Below are positions 53,332-63,139 of a stretch of DNA of 64,000 nt, in pieces. The first letter of the stretch is position 1. Every line of letters begins with the position of its first letter. Both the position numbers and the translations under genes were made by a program. The notes below the pieces were generated by a model. That model made no database searches, was not told the origin of the DNA, and saw nothing but the letters and a program-made list of their open reading frames with translations. Source of the DNA: Halorussus salilacus (lineage in GTDB: Archaea; Halobacteriota; Halobacteria; Halobacteriales; Haladaptataceae); assembly GCF_024138125.1 (NCBI RefSeq), contig NZ_CP099993.1:620001-684000 (forward strand), read 5' to 3'.

Positions 53332-54519
53332 ATGGCGACCGATAGATCCAATTCCAAGTTCGACCAAGTCGATTGGGACGAGATTTCCAGCGGTAGCGGC
53401 CGCGAGCTGACGATTAACGCCAAAGGCACGTTGCTTTCGACACTCGCGCTGGTCGCGCTCCTGCTGTACGACCACTTCGCGGTTCCCGAGCGGACCCCCA
53501 CCTTCGATGCCATCGGGTGGGGCTACGACGTCCCATACATCGACTACATGTTCGCGTTCACGCTCGTCCTCTTCGGCTTCTACGCGGTGCTGCCGCTGTA
53601 TCAGAATCCGCGGATGACGAAGTACTACTGGCAGGAGTTCAAGCGCAATCGCCCGGCCATCGTCAGTCTGGCCTGGCTGATCGCCATCTTCCTGATCGGC
53701 GTCGTCGGCCCGCTTTTCATCAGTCCGACGGAGACCGAACTGTTCCGGAAGTACCAGCCGCCGATCTGGATGACGATAGAACAGAACTACGTCATCGAGT
53801 GCGTCGGGACGATGTCCGACGGCACCTGCGCGGGGACCTGGGAACACCCGCTCGGCACGACCCCCGACGGCCGCGACATCCTCACGATGATCGTCTACGG
53901 GATGCAGATCAGCATGAAGATCGGCTTCATCGCGACGTTCATCGCCGTAGCCATCGGCACCGCGTTCGGCACGGTCAGCGCCTACATGGGCGGGATGGTC
54001 GACGAGGTGCTGATGCGGTACGTCGACATCCAGCAGTCGTTCCCGACGCTCATCGCGTACCTGCTGATCATCTACATCTACAGCGGCGGGCTGTGGTTGC
54101 TGATACTCCTGCTGGGGCTGTTCTCCTGGGAGGGAATGGCGCGGTACGTGCGCAGTAAGGCCCTCTCGGTCACCGAGGAGGAGTACATGAAGGCGACCAA
54201 GATAAGCGGTGCGAGCACGTATCGAATCATCCGACACCATGTGATTCCGAACTCCGCGAGCAGCATCATCACCGACATCACGCTCCTGATTCCCGCGTTC
54301 CTGCTGGCCGAGGCGCAGCTGTCGTTCCTCGGACTCGGGGACTCGACGGTCTCGTCGTGGGGTCAGCTCATCGCGATCGGTCGGGACTACCTCTCGTTCG
54401 CGCCGTGGATCACGCTCGCGCCCGGCATCGTCCTCTTCATCACGATTCTCGCCTTCAACTTCCTGGGCGACGCACTGCTGGACGCGCTGAACCCAGAAGC
54501 GGAAGCGGAGTCGGAGTGA
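53332..54519 (+). CDS. ABC importer permease, DppC type
   Basis: A 395-residue permease. It has a longer N-terminal part than bacterial DppC, with two helices (about 28-48 and 65-85) before the region PRMTKYYWQEFKRNRPAIVS that usually begins DppC proteins. The periplasmic-type loop EHPLGTTPDGRDILTMIVYG and the coupling loop EYMKATKISGASTYRIIRHH are clear. Start codon one base after the dppB stop. Confidence 0.93.
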   Translation: MATDRSNSKFDQVDWDEISSGSGRELTINAKGTLLSTLALVALLLYDHFAVPERTPTFDAIGWGYDVPYIDYMFAFTLVLFGFYAVLPLYQNPRMTKYYWQEFKRNRPAIVSLAWLIAIFLIGVVGPLFISPTETELFRKYQPPIWMTIEQNYVIECVGTMSDGTCAGTWEHPLGTTPDGRDILTMIVYGMQISMKIGFIATFIAVAIGTAFGTVSAYMGGMVDEVLMRYVDIQQSFPTLIAYLLIIYIYSGGLWLLILLLGLFSWEGMARYVRSKALSVTEEEYMKATKISGASTYRIIRHHVIPNSASSIITDITLLIPAFLLAEAQLSFLGLGDSTVSSWGQLIAIGRDYLSFAPWITLAPGIVLFITILAFNFLGDALLDALNPEAEAESE

Positions 54520-54525
54520 TTCACG

Positions 54526-55566
54526 ATGAACGACACACCACTGCTCTCGGTCGAGAACCTCACCACCACGTTCAGAACGGGGAACGGAACGCTAACCGCG
54601 GTCGACGGCATCGACTTCGAGGTGCGCGAGGGAGAGACCCTCTGCATCGTCGGCGAGTCCGGGTCGGGCAAGACGGTCGCGACCGAGTCGATCACGAACA
54701 TCGTCAAGACCCCGCCCGGAAAGATAGACGGAACGGTGCGGTTCCGCGGTCGGGACATCACGGAGATGAGCGACGACGAACTCCGAGAGATCCGCGGGAA
54801 CAACATCGCTCACATCTTCCAGAACCCACAGGACGCGCTCAACCACTGCTACACCATCGGGTGGCAGATCACCGAGGCGATCCAGATTCACGAGGACGTC
54901 TCGGATTCGGCGGCCCGCGACCGCGCGGTCGACCTGCTCGACAGGGTCGGCATCGCCAACGCGACCGCGCGCTTCGACGACTACCCCCACGAGTTCTCGG
55001 GCGGACAGCGCCAGCGCGTGATGATCGCGATGGCGCTGGCGACGAACCCGGACCTGCTCATCGCCGACGAGCCGACCACCGCGCTCGACGTGACCGTCCA
55101 GTCTCAGATACTCCGACTGCTCGACGACCTACAGGAGGAGTACGGCATGAGCATCCTGTTCGTGACCCACGACCTCGGGGTCGTCGCCAACATCGCCGAC
55201 CGCATCGTGGTGCTGTACGCGGGCAAGGTGATGGAGCGTGGCGGCGTCTACGAGGTGTTCGAGCGACCCGCCCATCCGTACACGCAGGCGCTGATGAAGT
55301 GTCTCCCCGGGCGGGGAAGTACCGAGGGCGGAATCCCCGGCTCGCTCCCCGACCTTGCCGACCCGCCGGACGGCTGTCGGTTCGCGCCGCGGTGCGAGTA
55401 CGCGGTCGACGAGTGTCGGTCGGGCGGCCAGCCCGAGGAGATCGACGTCGGCGACGGACACCGGGCCTCCTGTATCTACTACCGGCCCGGCTACGACGAG
55501 TCGGTCCTGTTCGACGACCCGGTGGGAACCGACGCCGCCTCCGAGGGAGGTGTCGGCGATGACTGA
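54526..55566 (+). CDS. ABC importer ATPase, DppD type
   Basis: A 346-residue ATPase with Walker [14 protein letters not shown]-loop FQNPQDALN, signature [15 protein letters not shown] and Walker [13 protein letters not shown]. The C-terminal oligopeptide extension has the cysteine cluster [15 protein letters not shown], which in this family can hold an iron-sulfur cluster. It overlaps dppF by eight bases. Confidence 0.94.
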   Translation: MNDTPLLSVENLTTTFRTGNGTLTAVDGIDFEVREGETLCIVGESGSGKTVATESITNIVKTPPGKIDGTVRFRGRDITEMSDDELREIRGNNIAHIFQNPQDALNHCYTIGWQITEAIQIHEDVSDSAARDRAVDLLDRVGIANATARFDDYPHEFSGGQRQRVMIAMALATNPDLLIADEPTTALDVTVQSQILRLLDDLQEEYGMSILFVTHDLGVVANIADRIVVLYAGKVMERGGVYEVFERPAHPYTQALMKCLPGRGSTEGGIPGSLPDLADPPDGCRFAPRCEYAVDECRSGGQPEEIDVGDGHRASCIYYRPGYDESVLFDDPVGTDAASEGGVGDD

Positions 55567-56920
55567 GCGCAGCGAGCCGCTTGTCTCGGTCCGGAATCTG
55601 AAGAAGCACTACCCCATCAGAGAGGGCATCTTCTCGAAGCAGGTCGGGGCCGCCAAGGCCGTCGACGGCATCAGCTTCGACATCCAACCGGGCGAGACGC
55701 TGGGGCTGGTCGGCGAGTCGGGCTGTGGGAAGTCGACCGCCGCCTCCTCGATCATCCGCCTCGAAGAGTCCACCGACGGCGAGGTGATATTCAACGGCGG
55801 CGGCCGCGGCGGCCGGACCCGAAACGAGGACGGCACCCACCCCAACGACGTGACGAAGTTCGACGAGCGCGAACTGAAGGCGTTCCGCCGGGACGCCCAG
55901 ATGATCTTCCAGGACCCCTCTTCGAGCTTCGACCCCCGGATGACGGTCGGGAGTTCGGTCGCCGAACTCCTCCAGGTCCACGGGATGAGCGACAGGGAGC
56001 GTCGCCGCGCCATCGTTCAGGACCTGCTCGAACGCGTCGGCCTCTCGGCCGACGACTACGACCGGTACCCCCACGAGTTCTCCGGCGGGCAGAAACAGCG
56101 CATCGCGCTGGCGAGGGCGCTCGTGTTGAATCCGGAGTTCATCGTGGCCGACGAGCCGGTGTCGGCGCTCGACGTCTCCATCAAGTCCGAGATACTGTCG
56201 CTGATCAACGACCTTCAGGAGGAGTTCGGGCTGTCGTTGCTGTTCATCAGCCACGACATGTCCGTTATCAGGGAAGTCTGCGACCGGGTCGCGGTGATGT
56301 ACCTCGGGGAGATCGTCGAGATCGGCGAGACCGAGGAGCTGTTCTCGAACCCCGCACACCCCTACACCGAGGCGCTCCTGTCGGCGATTCCGACGCCGGA
56401 CCCGCGGGTCACCAAGGAGGGAATCGAGCTCAAGGGGACGGTTCCGAGTCCGAGCGACCCGCCCAGCGGCTGTCGGTTCAACACCCGGTGTCACCGGGTC
56501 CTCCAGTCCGACGAGTACGACCTCGAACAGTCGGTGTGGCGGTCGGTGTTGAACTTCCGAAACAGGACGCTCGGCCGCGAGATAGACGTAGAGAGCGTCC
56601 GGAAGTTCGTTGCGGCCGAACAGGACGTCGACCCCGAAACGGTCTCGGCCGACGCGGTCAAGAGCGAGATTCGGGCGGAGTTCGAACTCCCCGACCGGCT
56701 CTCGGACCCGGACGCCGAGCGGGTGCTCGACGAGGCGCTCGACCACGTAGCCGCCGAGGAGGCCGAGGAGGCCATCGAGATGCTCTCGGAGGTGTTCACC
56801 ACGCCCTGTGAGGAGACGGCTCCGGAGTTCGTCGAGATCGGTCGCGGCCACCGCTCGGCCTGCCTGCGCAACGAACCCGACGCTCCGGGCGAGAGTATCG
56901 CGGCCCCCAACGACGACTGA
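55559..56920 (+). CDS. ABC importer ATPase, DppF type, with long C-terminal insert
   Basis: A 453-residue ATPase with Walker A GESGCGKSTAAS, Q-loop FQDPSSSFDP, signature FSGGQKQRIALARAL and Walker B FIVADEPVSALD. The C-terminal cysteine motif is split. GCRFNTRCHRVL is followed by about 110 mainly helical residues (about 320-430) before TPCEETAPEF and the final ACLRNEP, so the cluster-binding segment carries a large insertion compared with bacterial DppF. It ends the five-gene importer operon. Confidence 0.92.
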   Translation: MTERSEPLVSVRNLKKHYPIREGIFSKQVGAAKAVDGISFDIQPGETLGLVGESGCGKSTAASSIIRLEESTDGEVIFNGGGRGGRTRNEDGTHPNDVTKFDERELKAFRRDAQMIFQDPSSSFDPRMTVGSSVAELLQVHGMSDRERRRAIVQDLLERVGLSADDYDRYPHEFSGGQKQRIALARALVLNPEFIVADEPVSALDVSIKSEILSLINDLQEEFGLSLLFISHDMSVIREVCDRVAVMYLGEIVEIGETEELFSNPAHPYTEALLSAIPTPDPRVTKEGIELKGTVPSPSDPPSGCRFNTRCHRVLQSDEYDLEQSVWRSVLNFRNRTLGREIDVESVRKFVAAEQDVDPETVSADAVKSEIRAEFELPDRLSDPDAERVLDEALDHVAAEEAEEAIEMLSEVFTTPCEETAPEFVEIGRGHRSACLRNEPDAPGESIAAPNDD

Positions 56921-57153
56921 CGGCCGTCGGCCGACCCCTCGCTCCGAAGCGCGGGCCCGGCCTCGGTCGGGCGGCGGGAACGGCGACCGCCGGAACCCGT
57001 CGCCGGACCGGCGACGGGTTCCGGAAGCCGATGAAATACGTTTTGAAGCCTTGCGAGCTGGTTTTTCGAGATACTTCGATGCTCTTCAACCCCCTCCACA
57101 TGTTTCTAAATCGGCAAGAGGTTTTTTCAACCATTAGCCGAAGGAAATAGCCA
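56921..57153. other. Intergenic region before the second pilus cluster
   Basis: 233 bases without a gene. The first part has GC-rich inverted words (GACGGGTTCCGG), the second is AT-rich with TTCTAAATC near 57104, a possible TATA box that would give a leader of about 20 bases for the large pilB gene. Confidence 0.4.
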
Positions 57154-60100
57154 ATGAACGACGGATCGGACTCGGGGAATGGGTCCCCCGACGAACCGGG
57201 CGCGGAACGCAACGACGAAGCGGCCGATTCGGAGCCGGTCGACGGAGGAACCGAACCGGAGGACGACGCGGCCGACCGACGGGAGACGAACGACGGGAGC
57301 GAACCGGAGGACGATAGGAGCGAGTCGGAATCCGACGGCGAGACCGAACCGGAAGCCGACGAGACGGAAACGGGACACGGCGACGAGACGGAAACGGAAC
57401 GTGAGGACGCGAGCGGTCCGGAAGATGACGACGAGAAGGGTTCAGCGGAAGTCGAAAGCGACCCGGAACGAGACGACCGACCCGACGGACTCGACATCGC
57501 CGACGAGCAGCTCGCGTCGGCCCGCGTGACCGCGGGCGAGTACGACTGGGAGGATTTCAAGCGGGAGTTCTTCTACGAGGACGGCAGTCCCCCGACCAAC
57601 TGGCGGGGCAAGGCCCGTCCCTTCGAACCCGAGGAGTACCTCGGCCACGACCCCGAGGAGACCGACGACAGGGTCGAGACCGCGGCCGAGACCGCCGCGG
57701 GGCTCTCGACGTACTTCGAGGCGTTCCTCGACCCCGAGGAGACGCCGGTCGAACTCGGCGAGTACCTCTGGGAGCACTTCCGCTACGAGTACTACTACGA
57801 GGAGAGCGACGAGGGCGTCGCGCTCCCGCGCGACGACGCGGGCGAGGTCGTCGCCTTCGACCGCAGCGAGTGGACCGGCCACGACGACGTGGCCGCGAGC
57901 GTCTTCGAGTCGGGGCTGGCGGTCACCGACCTGAGCGCAGACTTCGAGGAGTGGCTCGACCCCGCGACCACCCCCGTCACGAAGGGCGAGTACTACTGGG
58001 AGCACTTCAAGTACGAGTACTACTACGAGGACACGACCGTCACCGCGCCCGAGCGCCCGCGAGACGAGGAGGGCGAAATCGAGCGCTTCGAGAAGGAGGA
58101 GTGGCTCGGCTTCCCGGAGGAGGACATCGAGGACCTGCTCGCGGAGGGCGCGGCGAAGGCCGAGAAGCTACTCGAAGTCGAGGACGACCGCACCCTCGAC
58201 GTGCCCGAGGAACTCGACGAGGACGCGTTCTTCTCGACGGTCGAGGGCCACACCACCCTCGTGAACCGCTACGACCTGGAGAAGGAGGTCGCGCTCCCCA
58301 AGAAGGACCATTTCCGAGAGGTCGACCGCTACTGGGTCAACAAGCCCTACTCGTTCGTGGTCATCTTCCACAGCGAGAAGGAGAACGAGACCAAGTACTA
58401 CCTCGTCGAACCGTACTGCACGCCCATCGAGGACGACCTGACGGAGTTCCTGACCGGGAAGCTCCGGTCGTCCATCAAGTACTCCAGCGACGACGTGGTG
58501 GTCGAGGCCGAGGAGGAAGAGCGCGCCGAGGTCATCGAGCGCGAGACCCTCCAGCTGCTCGCGCGCTACGACCTCTACGCCGAGAACGACGGCGAGCGCG
58601 CCGAGCAACTCAGGGAACTGCTCGACCGCTACGACGAGACCAGAGACGCGGTCTCGGCGTTCGTCGAGCGACTCCGCGAGGAGACCGACGCCGCGGTCGA
58701 ACCCGTCCGGGAGAGCTACGCGGCGTTCCGCGAGCGCAGGGAGTCGGACGACCCGGACGACGACGGAGCGGGCGACGAGAGCGACGACGAGGAGAGCCCC
58801 GAGGCCGACGAGGGCGCGGAGACGCCTGACGGCGAGGCACCCGCCGAAGGACCGGCCCCCGACGCCGAACCCGAGAGGAGCGACGAGGAGGTCGCCGCCG
58901 ACGGCGGGACCGTCGAGGACGACGCCGACGCGGGCGCGTCGGCGTCTCCGGACCCATCGGCCGGTGGCGACGCGACCGAATCGACGGACGGGCCCGTCTC
59001 GCCCGACGACCCCGTCTCGCCGGACGCGCCGACCCCCGCCGCGGCGGGGGTCGGCGCGTCGGCGGAGGGCGAGTCACCGGCCGGAGCAGACGCCGCGAGC
59101 GGCGACGACGACCCCCCCGAACCGCGAATCCGACTCGACGAGTACCTCGACCTCGACTTCGAGGCCGAGGGGAGTCTGCGCCAGCAGGTCCGGGCCGCGG
59201 TGGAGGCCAAGATCGAGGACCTCGAACCCGACGAGTCGGGCGGGCTCGACGGCATACAGGTCCGGCCCGAGCCGGTCCTCATCGAGGAGGACGACGACAC
59301 CCTCTCGGAGTATCAGGCCGAGAAACTGCTGTACTACCTCGAACGCGACTTCATCGGCTACGAGCGCATCGACGGCATCAAGCACGACATCAACGTCGAG
59401 GACATCTCGGTCGACGGCTACAACTCCCCGGTGTTCGTCTACCACACCGACTACGAGCAGGTCATCACCAACGTGTTCCACGCCGAGACCGAGCTGGACG
59501 ACTTCGTGGTCAAGCTGGCCCAGCGCTCGGGCAAGGGCATCTCCAAGCGCCAGCCCCAGGTCGACGCGACCCTGCCCGACGGCTCTCGGGCCCAGCTCAC
59601 CCTCGGCCGGGAGGTCAGCGACCACGGCACCAACTACACCATCCGGCAGTTCAAGGACGTGCCGTTCACGCCCATCGACCTCGTGAACTGGAACACCTTC
59701 AGTCTGGAGGAGATGGCGTTCATGTGGCTCGCCATCGAGAACCACAAGTCGCTCATCTTCGCCGGGGGCACCGCCTCGGGCAAGACCACCAGCCTGAACG
59801 CGGTGTCGCTTTTCATCCCCTCGAACACGAAGATCGTCTCCATCGAGGACACCCGCGAAGTGGAGTTGCCCCAGCGCAACTGGATCGCGAGCGTGACCCG
59901 CCCGTCGTTCTCGGACGACGACAAGGGCGACGTCGACGAGTTCGACCTGCTGGAGGCCGCGCTCCGCCAGCGCCCCGACTACATCGTGATGGGCGAGATT
60001 CGCGGCGAGGAGGGCCGCACCCTCTTCCAGGTCATGTCGACGGGCCACACCACCTACACCACCTTCCACGCCGACACGGTCGGGGAGGTCCTCAAGCGCT

Positions 60101-61113
60101 TCACGACCGAACCCATCAACGTCTCGAAGACGCTGTTCACCGCTCTCGACCTCGTGTCCATCCAGACCCAGACCCGGGTTCAGGGCAGCAAGGTCCGGCG
60201 GAACAAGTCGCTCACCGAGATCAACCACTACGACCCCGAGAACGACGAGATAAACGTCCAGGACATCTACCAGTGGCGCGCGGAGGACGACGAGTTCATG
60301 CGGCTCTCGGGGTCGTCGACCATGGAGGAGATCATGTTCGACCGCGGGTGGGACCACCAGCAGCTCGAAGACGAGATTCTCAAGCGGCGGGTCATCCTCG
60401 CGTACCTCATCAGGAACGGTCTCAACGAGTACACGCAGGTCGCCGCCACGGTCCAGGCGTTCATCAACGACCCCGACACCATCCTGACCCTCGTCGCGAA
60501 CGAGAAGCTCGAAGAGAGCCTCGCCGACCTCCGGGAGATGGAGAGCGTCCACATCGACATCGACCCCAAGAAGGAGGAGATGGTCCCCCGACCCGACCCC
60601 GACGAGGAGACCTACGAACTCGCGAAGGGCATCCTCGCGGAGGCCGACGAGCGCATCCTCGACGACTACCGGGGCGTGGACGCCGACGTCGACGGCCTCG
60701 CGGTCGCGCTCGCCGACGCCAACGAACCCGCCGAGGGAGCCGACGGTTCCGCGGGCGCGTCGGCGTCGCCCGACGCCGACGCGCCCTTCGGCGGCGACAT
60801 CCTCGGGACGGGCGCGACCGACGGGACCGGCCGCCCGGACGTGGCCGACGCGACCGACGAGGCGGGTCGCCACGGCGAGCGCGAACCCTTCGAGGGCGGC
60901 GAACTCGGGAGCTTCCCGGACGACGACGCCGGAGGGGACGCGACGAGCGAGGAGGTCCCAGACGACGACCGGGACGGCTCGTTCGGCGACTTCGAGGCGG
61001 CGTTCGACGAGGACGCGGAGGGCGGCCGGGAGTCCGGTGCCGACGACGGCGGAGCCTTCGACGCCGACGACGGCGGAGCCTTCGACGCCGACGACGGGGG
61101 CGAGGAGCGATGA
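57154..61113 (+). CDS. pilB: Giant type IV pilus / secretion ATPase with triplicated N-terminal module (second)
   Basis: A 1,319-residue protein, more than twice the usual length. Order: an acidic disordered start (1 to about 120); three similar modules beginning at residues 128, 202 and 278, each opening with GEYxWExFxxEYYYE; an N-terminal ATPase-associated domain (about 365-500); a second acidic linker (about 525-655); the PilB/FlaI core with Walker A FAGGTASGKTTS near 869, Asp box SIEDTREVEL, Walker B IVMGEIRGEEGR and His box STGHTTYTTFHAD; and an acidic tail rich in Asp, Gly and Ala (1,180-1,319). It powers assembly or secretion with the pilC product, which it overlaps by four bases. The modules are not recognised and may dock partners. 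Confidence 0.92.
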   Translation: MNDGSDSGNGSPDEPGAERNDEAADSEPVDGGTEPEDDAADRRETNDGSEPEDDRSESESDGETEPEADETETGHGDETETEREDASGPEDDDEKGSAEVESDPERDDRPDGLDIADEQLASARVTAGEYDWEDFKREFFYEDGSPPTNWRGKARPFEPEEYLGHDPEETDDRVETAAETAAGLSTYFEAFLDPEETPVELGEYLWEHFRYEYYYEESDEGVALPRDDAGEVVAFDRSEWTGHDDVAASVFESGLAVTDLSADFEEWLDPATTPVTKGEYYWEHFKYEYYYEDTTVTAPERPRDEEGEIERFEKEEWLGFPEEDIEDLLAEGAAKAEKLLEVEDDRTLDVPEELDEDAFFSTVEGHTTLVNRYDLEKEVALPKKDHFREVDRYWVNKPYSFVVIFHSEKENETKYYLVEPYCTPIEDDLTEFLTGKLRSSIKYSSDDVVVEAEEEERAEVIERETLQLLARYDLYAENDGERAEQLRELLDRYDETRDAVSAFVERLREETDAAVEPVRESYAAFRERRESDDPDDDGAGDESDDEESPEADEGAETPDGEAPAEGPAPDAEPERSDEEVAADGGTVEDDADAGASASPDPSAGGDATESTDGPVSPDDPVSPDAPTPAAAGVGASAEGESPAGADAASGDDDPPEPRIRLDEYLDLDFEAEGSLRQQVRAAVEAKIEDLEPDESGGLDGIQVRPEPVLIEEDDDTLSEYQAEKLLYYLERDFIGYERIDGIKHDINVEDISVDGYNSPVFVYHTDYEQVITNVFHAETELDDFVVKLAQRSGKGISKRQPQVDATLPDGSRAQLTLGREVSDHGTNYTIRQFKDVPFTPIDLVNWNTFSLEEMAFMWLAIENHKSLIFAGGTASGKTTSLNAVSLFIPSNTKIVSIEDTREVELPQRNWIASVTRPSFSDDDKGDVDEFDLLEAALRQRPDYIVMGEIRGEEGRTLFQVMSTGHTTYTTFHADTVGEVLKRFTTEPINVSKTLFTALDLVSIQTQTRVQGSKVRRNKSLTEINHYDPENDEINVQDIYQWRAEDDEFMRLSGSSTMEEIMFDRGWDHQQLEDEILKRRVILAYLIRNGLNEYTQVAATVQAFINDPDTILTLVANEKLEESLADLREMESVHIDIDPKKEEMVPRPDPDEETYELAKGILAEADERILDDYRGVDADVDGLAVALADANEPAEGADGSAGASASPDADAPFGGDILGTGATDGTGRPDVADATDEAGRHGEREPFEGGELGSFPDDDAGGDATSEEVPDDDRDGSFGDFEAAFDEDAEGGRESGADDGGAFDADDGGAFDADDGGEER
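57535..58200 (+). repeat. Three tandem copies of a ~75-residue protein module
   Basis: At protein level the starts GEYDWEDFKREFFYE, GEYLWEHFRYEYYYE and GEYYWEHFKYEYYYE are spaced 74 and 76 residues apart. The module ends align too (EEYLGHDPEE, SEWTGHDDVA, EEWLGFPEED, each then a helix). The DNA has diverged, so the duplications are old. Confidence 0.85.
59023..59060. repeat. 38-base perfect palindrome in the second pilB linker
   Basis: GACGCGCCGACCCCCGCCG is followed at once by its exact reverse complement. It encodes DAPTPAAAGVGAS in the disordered acidic linker before the ATPase core. Confidence 0.85.
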
Positions 61114-63137
61114 GCCACGGGGCCGCGACCGGCACCGAGCACACGGCCGACTCGCTGGCCGACGCCTTCTACCCCCTGTTCGCGTACCTGTTCGACGAGG
61201 ACGGCGACTTCGTCGACGACGTCGAGACCAAGCTCGCGGAGGCCAGAATGGCCGACACCGTCGAACTGTACCTCTCGCGTGCGCTCGCGGTCGGCGTCCT
61301 CGCGGGGGTCGTCCTCTGGTTGCTGGGCACCCTCGTGGGCTACGGCCTGTTCGCCACCGGTTTCGTGGACGTGGGGGTCCTCATCGGTCTACCGGTGCCC
61401 AGCGAGTCGATGGCGGCGCTCATCAACGCCGTCAAGGTGCCCGCCCTCATCCTGGTCAGCGGCGTCGTCTTCGGCGCTGTCGGGTTCGGAATCGGGTTCG
61501 GGACGCTCGCGGCGATTCCCTACTACCGGGCTGGCGAACGCAAGCGCGAGATCAACATGCTCCTGCCCGACGCAATCTCGTTCATGTACGCGCTGTCGGT
61601 CGGGGGGCTGAACCAACTGGAGATTCTGGAGGCCATCGCGAAGGCCGACGACACCTACGGTGAGGTGTCCCGGGAGTTCCAGTCGGTCGTCCAGGAGACC
61701 GAGTACTTCGACACCGACTACCGGACCGCCATCCGCAAGCGGTCGCTGGAGACCCCGAGCGACGAACTCGGTCAGTTCCTCACCGACATGCTCTCTATCA
61801 TCAACTCCGGGGGGAACATGAGCGACTTCCTCGACGACAAGAAGGACAAGCACATGCGGACCGCAAAGCAGGAGCAGGAGATGACCCTCGAAACGCTGGA
61901 ACTGTTCGGCGAGATGTACATGACCCTCTCGCTGTTTCCCCTGCTTCTCATCATCATCCTCGTCATCATGTCGATGCTCGGGCAGGCTCAGGAGTCGATG
62001 CTGTACGCCACCGTCTACGGCCTCATCCCGCTGACGGGCGTCGGGTTCCTCGTGCTGGTCTCGACGGTCAAGCAGGACGACCCCGGCGACGGCTACCTCG
62101 ACCCAGACGACGGCGGCGAGCGCGTCGCGACGACCACCGGCGCGGGCCTGCTCCACCTCGGCCTCGTCGAGAAGTACGTCGGCGAGTTCTCGGTGTTCGA
62201 CCGCATCAAGAGCCGCGAGGGGACCTACGAGACGGTCGCATTGCTCAAGCGCCCCCACGTCTTCTTCCGGGACCACCCCCTGTTCACGCTGGGGCTGACG
62301 GTGCCCGCGGCGCTGGTGCTGGTCGGCAACGCGGTCTTGACCGGCGCGGCACCCCGGACGTTCGACGGCATGATAGCGAGTCCCGTCTGGGGGACGTTCA
62401 TCTACGTCTACGTCCCGGTGTACGTCGTCCTCCTGCCGCTTGCGGTGTTCCACGAGTGGAACGTCCGGTCGCGCCGCACGGTCGTCGAGAAGCTCTCGGA
62501 CAACCTCCGAAAGCTGTCGAGCGCCAACGACACGGGGTTGACCCTCCTCGAATCCATCCGGACCGTGGCCGATACCTCCTCCGGGAAGCTGGCCGACGAG
62601 TTCGACGTCATCCACGCCAAGGTCGAGTACGGCATGGGGCTGAAGGCCGCACTGATCGAGTTCAACAACAAATACCACATCCCGCGGCTCGCGCGCACCG
62701 TCAAGCTGGTGGGCAAGGCCCAAGAGGCCTCCAGCCAGATATCGGCGGTGCTCTCGACCGCCGCGCAGGCCAGCGAGAACCAGGACGACATCGCCCGCGA
62801 GCGCCGGTCGCGCTCGCGGATGCAGGTCGTCATCATCATCATGACCTACCTCACCCTGCTCGCGGTGATGGCCATCCTGAAGGTCGAGTTCCTCGACGTG
62901 ATGGGCGGGCTCGCGGGACAGGCCGACGGCGGTGGCGGCGCGAGCGCGGGCGGCATGGACTTCGGGGGCGGTCTCGACACCAACCTCCTGTCGATGCTGT
63001 TCTTCCACGCCGTGACCCTCCAGGCCATCCTGTCGGGGTTCATCGCGGGCTACATCCGCGACGCCTCGCTGTTGGCTGGCGTGAAGTTCGCCGTCGTGCT
63101 ACCGACCGTCGCGCTCGTCGTGTTCAGTTTCATCTGA
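61110..63137 (+). CDS. pilC: Type IV pilus assembly membrane platform (second)
   Basis: A 675-residue TadC/GspF-type protein with two homologous halves. The first is INMLLPDAISFMYALSVGGL with following helices to about 330, and the second is VEKLSDNLRKLSSANDTGLTL near 455 with its helices to the end. The linker between halves is short here, unlike the first pilC. It is coupled to the giant ATPase (ATGA) and followed by pilin-like genes, so the cluster is a self-contained assembly machine. Confidence 0.93.
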   Translation: MSHGAATGTEHTADSLADAFYPLFAYLFDEDGDFVDDVETKLAEARMADTVELYLSRALAVGVLAGVVLWLLGTLVGYGLFATGFVDVGVLIGLPVPSESMAALINAVKVPALILVSGVVFGAVGFGIGFGTLAAIPYYRAGERKREINMLLPDAISFMYALSVGGLNQLEILEAIAKADDTYGEVSREFQSVVQETEYFDTDYRTAIRKRSLETPSDELGQFLTDMLSIINSGGNMSDFLDDKKDKHMRTAKQEQEMTLETLELFGEMYMTLSLFPLLLIIILVIMSMLGQAQESMLYATVYGLIPLTGVGFLVLVSTVKQDDPGDGYLDPDDGGERVATTTGAGLLHLGLVEKYVGEFSVFDRIKSREGTYETVALLKRPHVFFRDHPLFTLGLTVPAALVLVGNAVLTGAAPRTFDGMIASPVWGTFIYVYVPVYVVLLPLAVFHEWNVRSRRTVVEKLSDNLRKLSSANDTGLTLLESIRTVADTSSGKLADEFDVIHAKVEYGMGLKAALIEFNNKYHIPRLARTVKLVGKAQEASSQISAVLSTAAQASENQDDIARERRSRSRMQVVIIIMTYLTLLAVMAILKVEFLDVMGGLAGQADGGGGASAGGMDFGGGLDTNLLSMLFFHAVTLQAILSGFIAGYIRDASLLAGVKFAVVLPTVALVVFSFI

Positions 63138-63139
63138 CC

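Noticed and set aside
59074-60873. 599-residue open frame antisense to the giant pilB gene
   Set aside because: It overlaps the Walker motifs of the real gene entirely and has no domain of its own.
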